Made by a program: the position numbers and the translations under genes. From assembly GCA_039683515.1 (NCBI GenBank), contig JBDKRG010000010.1, positions 248,001 to 312,000 of the forward strand: a stretch of 64,000 nt of DNA, in the 5' to 3' direction. Under the pieces are notes generated by a model. It made no database searches and had not been told where the DNA came from. It worked only from the letters and a program-made list of their open reading frames with translations. Shown piece by piece: positions 58,100 to 64,000 of the stretch. The stretch comes from JAJFUE01 sp039683515 (lineage in GTDB: Bacteria; Sumerlaeota; Sumerlaeia; MVZB01). Every line of letters begins with the position of its first letter. The first letter of the stretch is position 1.

Positions 58100-58210
58100 T
58101 TTTTCTGATTTGCATTTATTTCCGGCCGATTGTTTCGAATTTGTGAACGATTCTGAATGATTCGAATTTGTTTTGGATTTCGGTATTAGATATTCGAATT
58201 TGTTCCAAGG
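58100..58210. repeat. AT-rich TTTCGAATTT quasi-repeat (copy 3)
   Basis: The pheS-pheT gap (58051-58218) contains GATTGTTTCGAATTTGTGAA, CGATTCTGAATGATTCGAAT and GATATTCGAATTTGTTCC. It shares the TTGTTTCGAATTT-TGAACGATT core with 56590-56640. No gene is present. Confidence 0.6.
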
Positions 58211-58218
58211 TAACTCCG

Positions 58219-60594
58219 ATGCGTTTATCCATCCGTTGGCTCAAGACCTTCCTCAACATGGATCTCACGGTCGACCAGATCATCGAGACGATGATGATGG
58301 CCGGCCTCGAGGTCGAGGAAGAAATCGATCTGGGCATGCGCTCGGGCAAGATCGTCATCGCCCGCGTCCTCGAGAAGGCGCCGCACCCGCAGAGCGACCA
58401 CCTGTCGCTGTGCAAGGTCGACGCCGGCGGCGAGCCGCTGTCGATCGTCTGCGGCGCCCCCAACGTCGAGGCCGGCGCGATCTATCCGTGCGCTTTGCTC
58501 GGCGCGACGCTCCCCGGCGGCATGACGCTCGAGCCGCGCAAGATCCGCGGCATCGCCAGCCAGGGGATGCTCTGCTCGGCGCAGGAGCTGATGCTCAGCC
58601 AGGACCACACCGGCATCATGCCACTGCCCGAGGACTCCCCCGTCGGCGAGCCGTTCGATTTCCTGGTCGAGATCAAGGTGACGCCCAACCGCCCCGACTG
58701 CCTGAACGTTCTCGGCGTGGCGCGCGAAGTCGCCGCCATGCACGGCCGCAAGGTCTACCCGCCCAAGCCGCGACCGAAGGAAATGCTCACGCGCGTCGAG
58801 AGCCTCGTCAAGCTGACTGTCCCGGCGCGCCAGCAGTGCCCGCGCTACACGTGCCGCCTGATCAAGGGCGTCACGATCGGCGAGAGCCCGCTGTGGATGA
58901 AGCGCCGCCTCGAAGCCGGCGGCCTGCGCTCGATCAACAACGTCGTCGACGTGACCAACTACGTCCTGCTCGAGCTCGGCCACCCGCTTCACTCGTTCGA
59001 CTTTGACCGCCTCGCCGGCGGCGAGATCCGCGTGCGGATGGCCGCGGACGGCGAAAAGCTCAAGATCATCGACGGCACCGAACTGACGCTCACGGCCGAG
59101 GACCTGCTCATCGCCGATGCCAATCAGGGCGTGGCCCTGGCCGGCGTCATGGGCGGCCTCGACAGCGAAGTCCGCGCTGGCACCACCAACGTCCTGCTTG
59201 AAGCGGCGTATTTCGACCCGGTCACGATCCGGCGCACCAGCAAGCGCTACGGCATCTCGACCGACGCCAGCTACCGCTTCGAGCGCGGCACCGACCGCGA
59301 GGGGCTTCTCCTCGCCCTTCACCGCGCCGCGCAGCTCATCCAGGAACTCGCCGGCGGCGAGATCGCCCGCGGCATCGTCGACGTTCAGGCGCCCGTCCCC
59401 GAGCGCCCGCCGATCGTGCTCGCGATCGACCAGGTCAACCGGGTGCTCGGAATCGAGCTGACCGGCACGCAGATCGCCGATTACCTCGTGAACCTCGGCT
59501 TCGAGGTCCGCGGCGGTGGTCAGGATCAACTGATCGTCAGTGCGCCGACTCATCGCGTCGACGTCAGCCGCGACGTCGACCTGATCGAGGACATCGCCCG
59601 CCTCCACAACTACAACAACATCCCGATGACGCTGCCGCGCACGCGGTGCACGATGGCCGAACCGGCGCGCCTCTATCAGGTCATTGACGCTTGCCGCGAC
59701 GGCCTGGCGCGCATGGGCCTGAGCGAGGCCATGACTTACAGCTTCATCGGCGAGGCCGACGCCCGGCGGATCGGGTTCGACCCGTCCCGCCAGCCGCGCG
59801 TCGCCAACCCGCTCACGGTCGACCAGGTCATCATGCGCCCGTCGCTGATCCCGGGCGTCCTGGCCGCCGTCGGCCTCAACCAGAAACGCGACGCGTCCAC
59901 GATCGCACTGTTCGAAATCGGCAAGGTCTGGCCTCCCGACGCCAGGCACGCCGATCCCGACGCCGAGCGCTGGGACGCCGTGGCCGCTGTCGTCGGCCCG
60001 CTGCCGCCCACGTGGTCGGCCGCCGCGCGCGCATACGACTTCTACGACATCAAGGGCATCGTCGAGTCGCTGATGGCGGACCTCGCGGCGCAGCCCGCGT
60101 TCGAGCCCCTGACCGATTCGATCGTGTTCCACCCCGGCCGGTCGGCGCGGGTGCTGGTCGAGGGCCAGGCGGTCGGCGAGATCGGCGAGCTCCACCCCGA
60201 GCTTGCCGCCCAGCTTGATCTTCGCGACCGCGTCTACGTCGCGCATCTCGAGATCGACAAGCTTATCGCCGCGATCCCGACCGTGAGCCGGCGCGCCAAG
60301 CCCGTGCCGCGTCTGCCGGGCAGCCAGCGCGACCTGGCGCTGGTCGTCGCGCGCGACCTGCCGGTCGGCCAGATTCTCGAAGCCACGCGCCGCGCCGCCG
60401 GCGCGCTGCTCGAGGACCTTGTCCTGTTCGACGTCTACCAGGGCGAGCACCTGGCCGCCGACAAGAAGAGCATCGGCCTGAGCCTCAAGCTGCGCTCGCT
60501 CGAGAAGACCCTGACCGAGGACGAGATCAAGCAGGTCATGGACAAAGTCACGAGAAGCCTTGAAAACCAGTTCGGAGCAACGCTGCGCTCATAA
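58219..60594 (+). CDS. pheT: Phenylalanyl-tRNA synthetase beta chain
   Basis: A 791-residue PheT, started at ATG 58219 (AAGG 8 nt upstream); the in-frame ATG at 58168 lies in the repeat. The tRNA-binding OB domain (VIARVLEKAPHPQSDHLSLC near residue 46), B3/B4 editing domain (MAAMHGRKVYPPKPRP and MGGLDSEVRAGTTNVLLEAA), B5 and catalytic-like core (LSEAMTYSFIGEADARRIGF) and the C-terminal FDX-ACB (PRLPGSQRDLALVVARDLPV) domain all appear in order. It lies after an AT-rich spacer in the infC operon. Confidence 0.98.
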   Translation: MRLSIRWLKTFLNMDLTVDQIIETMMMAGLEVEEEIDLGMRSGKIVIARVLEKAPHPQSDHLSLCKVDAGGEPLSIVCGAPNVEAGAIYPCALLGATLPGGMTLEPRKIRGIASQGMLCSAQELMLSQDHTGIMPLPEDSPVGEPFDFLVEIKVTPNRPDCLNVLGVAREVAAMHGRKVYPPKPRPKEMLTRVESLVKLTVPARQQCPRYTCRLIKGVTIGESPLWMKRRLEAGGLRSINNVVDVTNYVLLELGHPLHSFDFDRLAGGEIRVRMAADGEKLKIIDGTELTLTAEDLLIADANQGVALAGVMGGLDSEVRAGTTNVLLEAAYFDPVTIRRTSKRYGISTDASYRFERGTDREGLLLALHRAAQLIQELAGGEIARGIVDVQAPVPERPPIVLAIDQVNRVLGIELTGTQIADYLVNLGFEVRGGGQDQLIVSAPTHRVDVSRDVDLIEDIARLHNYNNIPMTLPRTRCTMAEPARLYQVIDACRDGLARMGLSEAMTYSFIGEADARRIGFDPSRQPRVANPLTVDQVIMRPSLIPGVLAAVGLNQKRDASTIALFEIGKVWPPDARHADPDAERWDAVAAVVGPLPPTWSAAARAYDFYDIKGIVESLMADLAAQPAFEPLTDSIVFHPGRSARVLVEGQAVGEIGELHPELAAQLDLRDRVYVAHLEIDKLIAAIPTVSRRAKPVPRLPGSQRDLALVVARDLPVGQILEATRRAAGALLEDLVLFDVYQGEHLAADKKSIGLSLKLRSLEKTLTEDEIKQVMDKVTRSLENQFGATLRS

Positions 60595-60599
60595 TGACT

Positions 60600-60868
60600 G
60601 AGCGCTGAAAGCGCGAAAGAATATAGCCTGGGGCAGAGCGAAGCGTCGCCCCAGGTCAGGGTCAGTTTGGAACCCGAGCTCTGAAAGAGCGGAAGAAATG
60701 TTGCTTTTCTTCCGTGCCTTCGGCGGTTCCCCTTGAATGCAGCATTTTTTCGGAACCGCGTAGCGGTTCGATCTCAAAGCCGTGGGTTGGTTTGGCGAGC
60801 TTGCGCGCCGAACCAACCCACGGTCCGATCGCAACACATCAGAACCGATTGATCGGTTCGATCATGGA
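60600..60868 (+). repeat. Composite multi-hairpin element upstream of gltX, copy 2
   Basis: AGCGCTGAAAGCGC, CCTGGGGC...GCCCCAGG and GAGCTCTGAAAGAGC hairpins come first; then H1 GGAACCGC-GTA-GCGGTTC (60750 region), TCAAAGCCGTGGGTTG, inner arm GTTTGGCG with CGCCGAAC, CAACCCACGG (H2) and GAACCG-ATTGAT-CGGTTC (H3). It is the same order as at 35809-35947. It forms most of the pheT-gltX gap and ends 10 nt before the gltX start codon. Confidence 0.75.
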
Positions 60869-60877
60869 ATTTTTCTC

Positions 60878-62371
60878 ATGGCCACCATCCGCACCCGTGT
60901 CGCTCCCTCCCCCACCGGCGATCCGCACATCGGCACCGCCTACATGGCGCTGTTCAACCTTGCGTTCGCCAAGTCGCAGGGCGGCCAGTTTATCCTGCGC
61001 ATCGAGGACACCGACCAGGCGCGCTCGACCCGCGCCAGCGAACAGGCGATCTTCGACGCCCTGCACTGGCTCGGCCTGAACTACGACGAAGGCCCCGACG
61101 CCGGCGGCCCGTGCGGCCCGTACCGCCAATCCGAGCGGCTCGACATCTACAAGCATGAATGCGACAAGCTCATTGCCTCCGGTCATGCCTATCGCGATTT
61201 TTCGACCCCCGAGCAACTGAATGAACTCCGCACGAATCAGGTCGCGTCGGGCGCGAATCCCGGCTACCGCGGCGAGTTCCGCGTGAGCGCCGAGGAGGCG
61301 AAGCGGCGCGCCGACGCCGGCGAGTCGCACGTCATCCGGCTCATCGTCCCGTCCGAGGGCGAGTGCGTCATCAACGACCGCCTGCGCGGCGAGATCAGGT
61401 TCCCGTGGACGCAGATCGACCACCAGGTCCTGATGAAGAGCGACGGCTTCCCGACCTATCACCTCGCCAACGTCGTCGACGACCACCTCATGGGCATCAC
61501 GCACGTCATCCGCGGCGAGGAGTGGATCAGCAGCGCCCCCAAGCACCGGCTCCTTTACGACTGCTTCGGCTGGGAAATGCCCGAACTGATCCACCTGCCC
61601 CTGCTGCGCAACCCCGACAAGAGCAAGCTCAGCAAGCGCAAGAACCCGACGAGCATCAATTACTACAAGCAGGCCGGCTACCTCCCCGAGGCGCTCCTCA
61701 ACTACCTCGGCCTGATCGCCTACTCGATGCCCGACGGCAGCGAGATGTTCGACCTGCCCACGATGATCGCCTCGTTCGACATCGGCCGCGTGAGCCTCGG
61801 CGGCCCGGTCTTCGACATGGCGAAACTGGCGTGGCTCAACGGCCGCTGGATGCGCGAGCGCCTGTCGGCCGAGGACCTTCTCGAACGCCTCAAGACCTGG
61901 ATGCTGAACGACGAGACGTGGCGCAGGATCCTTCCCCTCGCCCAGCCGCGCGCCGAAAAGCTGAGCGACATCGTTCCCACCGCCGCCTACCTGTTCGGCG
62001 ACATGCCGCAATACGACGCGAACACGCTGATCCCGAAGGGCTTCGACGGCGAGCGCGTCGCCTCCCTGCTTCGCATCACCTTGTGGGAACTCGAAAAGCT
62101 GCGCACGTGGGACGGCGCGCTCGTCAAGGAGATCTTCAACAAGGTCGCCGAGAAGGAAAACGTCAAGCTGCGCGACCTGTTGGCCCCGATCTTCGTGGCG
62201 ATGTCCGGCGCGCCGGTGGCTCTTCCCCTCTTCGAGACGATGGAGATCGTCGGCGCCGACATGACCCGCCGCCGCATCTCCCACGCCCTCGCCAAACTCG
62301 GCGAAATCGGCCACGAGCTCAAGGGCAAGAAGCTCAAGAAGCTCGAGGAATACTACCAGTCCTACTCGTAG
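60878..62371 (+). CDS. gltX: Glutamyl-tRNA synthetase
   Basis: A 497-residue class I GluRS. The start ATG 60878 gives ATIRTRVAPSPTGDPHIGTA, whose HIGT fits the HIGH signature; the KMSKS-like loop is KSKLSKRKNPTSINYYKQAG near residue 255. An anticodon-binding C-terminal domain follows. No SD is clear, and the H3 hairpin of the composite element ends 10 nt before the ATG, so the element may affect initiation. It is about 30 residues longer than the shortest forms. Whether it is discriminating cannot be told. Its TAG stop lies in a GTAGG palindrome. Confidence 0.96.
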   Translation: MATIRTRVAPSPTGDPHIGTAYMALFNLAFAKSQGGQFILRIEDTDQARSTRASEQAIFDALHWLGLNYDEGPDAGGPCGPYRQSERLDIYKHECDKLIASGHAYRDFSTPEQLNELRTNQVASGANPGYRGEFRVSAEEAKRRADAGESHVIRLIVPSEGECVINDRLRGEIRFPWTQIDHQVLMKSDGFPTYHLANVVDDHLMGITHVIRGEEWISSAPKHRLLYDCFGWEMPELIHLPLLRNPDKSKLSKRKNPTSINYYKQAGYLPEALLNYLGLIAYSMPDGSEMFDLPTMIASFDIGRVSLGGPVFDMAKLAWLNGRWMRERLSAEDLLERLKTWMLNDETWRRILPLAQPRAEKLSDIVPTAAYLFGDMPQYDANTLIPKGFDGERVASLLRITLWELEKLRTWDGALVKEIFNKVAEKENVKLRDLLAPIFVAMSGAPVALPLFETMEIVGADMTRRRISHALAKLGEIGHELKGKKLKKLEEYYQSYS

Positions 62372-62394
62372 GCCGGGTTCGCCGAACCCGGCAT
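62369..62394. repeat. GTAGG-type palindrome overlapping the gltX stop codon
   Basis: GTAGGCCGGGTTCG-CCGAACCCGGCATC, arms GCCGGGTTCG (62372-62381) and CGAACCCGGC (62383-62392). The TAG at 62369-62371 is the gltX stop codon. The core is identical to the element at 49207-49236. Confidence 0.8.
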
Positions 62395-62454
62395 CACAAT
62401 TTTTGTAAACCTGAAAAGGTCCGCATAGAGCTACGAGTGATCAGGGTTTTCCTG

Positions 62455-64000
62455 TTAATATTTCCGGTATTCGTCAGGGTGCTCCAGGATGTATATACCC
62501 CGCTTGACCAGATTTCTTCGTTTTCTCTCGAGGAGAGCAAAAAACAGGATGCCGCATAGAATCGTGATACCGGAAATGTAAGCCGTCCCGGATAGCAGGA
62601 AAGGTTTATATTCCATGATGATGCTGTGGCGCCCGGCCGGCAGATCAATCGCCCGCCACAGCCCTTCTCGCTTGATTTGGACCGGCCTGCCATCCACCCG
62701 AGCCGTCCACCAGCGCCACCAGGCATCGTGAATCACGATCGTGCCGCTGGTCGTTTCCACGTCGAGGACAACGCGGTTGGCCCTGATCTCCTGCTTGAAT
62801 ATTTTTCCGCTCCCGGCCCGCCACGCCGCATACGACGGCGAGCCTCGATATTTCATCAACGACGCGACTTCGCCGATCTCAACCGGTTGCCAGAGCGCGG
62901 CCTCGGCTCTTCCCCACGCATATCCCTCGACGAATTGCTGGCCGGGAGCGACCTGGATCGCGAGCGCCTCGGCTTTTTCGTTCGCCGTCGCGAAATCCGC
63001 CGCAACGATCGCGTCCGAAAGCGGCGCCGGTTCCCGCGCGATCATCGACCCCGTTGCAATCTGGTCGTCGGCAATCGAAATTCGATGCGTCGAGGTTTCG
63101 CCGATCAATTTCTGGTCCCGGCCATCCATCGCAAACAGACGCGCCGGCGCGCCGGCCGCGCCGCGTATGAGGGCCACAATGCGTTTTTCTTTCCACGAAC
63201 CCGCCGCCAGGCCGACCTGATCCTGAACCGGCCGGAAAAACATCGGCACGCCGAACCGCGGCATGATCGCGGCGCGGACGTTCCCCGCATCGAGGAACTC
63301 TTTTGCCGACGGGTTCACAATCAGGCCAAAGTGGTTGGACCACGGCCGGCGCCACGGCTCGGGCTCATGAAGGGCGTTCATGAACTGACTGTATTCAGCG
63401 GTTTGCGCCGGCTCGTAGCCGCCCAGGTCCTCGAGCCCGTAAAGCATCGCCAGATTCGGCAGCGCCCAATCGAGCAGCCCCGTCCGCCGGTAGTCGTAGC
63501 TGGCGTCGCGCTTGTAATCGATCGAGAAGAACCGCTCGCCGGGCCGCAGTCCGGCTTTCGTGATCGGCGGCCGGGCCGAAAGCATGTCGCGCGTGGAAAC
63601 CGTCGCAAGGTCCACGGTCTTCCACGTGAACCAGGCGGGAATCAAAACCGCCGCGACCATAAAGCCAATGACAATGCGTTGATAGCGATATTTCATTAAC
63701 GAAGCGGCGCTCAATGCGGAGGCCAGAATCAAAAACCACTGCGCCGCTCCGAGCCACCTTCTCGGTCCGTGGAAAATTCCCGAGATCGGCAAAGCATCCA
63801 GCAGCGGCGCCATCACGATCCGCAGCGACAGCGCGATCGCAACCAGGGCCGCCGCCCAGCAACCGATCCAAGCCCGCCGCAGGGAACCGCGCCGCGGGAT
63901 GAAAAAAGCCAATAAAAATGCGATGGGCCCGATCGCATCGGCGGTTTCGGCATCGACCACCCCGCCGCGAATCAGCCCCCAGTCTCCGCCGAGCGCCTTG
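62455..64000 (-). CDS. YfhO-like membrane protein, C-terminal part (5' end outside window)
   Basis: The frame is open to the right edge; the visible 515 residues are the C-terminal part of a large membrane protein. Two or three hydrophobic segments (IGPIAFLLAFFIPRRG, AWIGCWAAALVAIALSLRI, IVIGFMVAAVLIPAWFTWK) are followed by a long extracytoplasmic domain. It ends WTARVDGRPVQIKREGLWRA, IDLPAGRHSIIMEYKPFLLS and a last helix (ISGITILCGILFFALLE). This order, with the PAGxHxIxxxYxP block before the last helix, is typical of YfhO/BPD_transp-like proteins that modify cell-wall polymers. A role in sugar or teichoic-type modification is inference. Confidence 0.75.
   Translation of the reverse strand, partial: KALGGDWGLIRGGVVDAETADAIGPIAFLLAFFIPRRGSLRRAWIGCWAAALVAIALSLRIVMAPLLDALPISGIFHGPRRWLGAAQWFLILASALSAASLMKYRYQRIVIGFMVAAVLIPAWFTWKTVDLATVSTRDMLSARPPITKAGLRPGERFFSIDYKRDASYDYRRTGLLDWALPNLAMLYGLEDLGGYEPAQTAEYSQFMNALHEPEPWRRPWSNHFGLIVNPSAKEFLDAGNVRAAIMPRFGVPMFFRPVQDQVGLAAGSWKEKRIVALIRGAAGAPARLFAMDGRDQKLIGETSTHRISIADDQIATGSMIAREPAPLSDAIVAADFATANEKAEALAIQVAPGQQFVEGYAWGRAEAALWQPVEIGEVASLMKYRGSPSYAAWRAGSGKIFKQEIRANRVVLDVETTSGTIVIHDAWWRWWTARVDGRPVQIKREGLWRAIDLPAGRHSIIMEYKPFLLSGTAYISGITILCGILFFALLERKRRNLVKRGIYILEHPDEYRKY

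Overview
This 64 kb window is a gene-dense, high-GC bacterial chromosome segment dominated by housekeeping genes on both strands. The cell is most likely diderm: there is a CMP-KDO synthetase (kdsB), a lipoyl octanoyltransferase (lipB), an AmiC-type amidase, a periplasmic alkaline phosphatase and type IV prepilin-like proteins. CBM9-like secreted proteins, a giant BlaR1-type receptor, a MerR-FlhG fusion and many intergenic palindromes fit a little-studied environmental phylum (planctomycete, lentisphaerote or sumerlaeote-like). That placement is an impression, not something the sequence proves. I saw no rRNA, tRNA, CRISPR array, intact insertion sequence or prophage.

Layout. 1-1.9 kb: three tandem CBM9-like genes. 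2.0-4.9 kb: PduO-type cobalamin adenosyltransferase, then folB-fhs (folate and C1 metabolism) on the minus strand. 5-10.3 kb: citrate synthase, an AbrB-like pseudogene, enolase, prmC and tpx. 10.4-14.97 kb: a blaI-blaR1 regulatory pair with a promoter lying between two dyad operators. 15-17 kb: a lone ABC-2 permease and a YacL-like PIN-TRAM membrane protein. 17.5-20 kb: a MerR-FlhG fusion, an ExeA-like AAA ATPase and a translationally coupled small ORF, then rpsU. 20.5-23.5 kb: a three-gene minor-pilin-like operon. 24-29.3 kb: LysM/L,D-transpeptidase, hisG, a small AT-rich membrane protein, kdsB and pyrG. 30.5-33.3 kb: lipB-rnr. 33.6-39.4 kb: two glycosyltransferases, an unknown zinc-ribbon-like protein and a glycogen-debranching-type enzyme. 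39.5-46.5 kb: ribBA, CDP-alcohol phosphatidyltransferase, a DUF1444-like protein, proS, a small lipoprotein, phoA and a small membrane protein. 46.5-51.8 kb: amiC-nusB-argB with 4-nt overlaps, a TPR protein, and a carB gene holding only the C-terminal half of the enzyme. 52-55.2 kb: a small-protein/nucleotidyltransferase pair, a MtnX-like HAD phosphatase and two unknown genes. 55.7-62.4 kb: infC-rpmI-rplT-pheS-pheT and gltX. The right edge cuts a YfhO-like membrane protein.

The most unusual content is between the genes. One hairpin family starts with GTAGG, and its TAG (once TAA) serves as the stop codon of the preceding gene in seven cases; the stem sequences differ but stay self-complementary. 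A second family has a stem with a compensatory base change, again next to stop codons. A composite multi-hairpin element occurs twice (35.8 kb and 60.6 kb) with fully compensated arm changes. There are also heptamer-based quasi-repeats (TTTCGTG, GGACTGA and AT-rich TTTCGAATTT types). Gene-level features worth attention are the split carB, infC starting at AUC with a hairpin leader, the twin BlaI-type operators, and a 15-bp promoter block shared by gltA and tpx.
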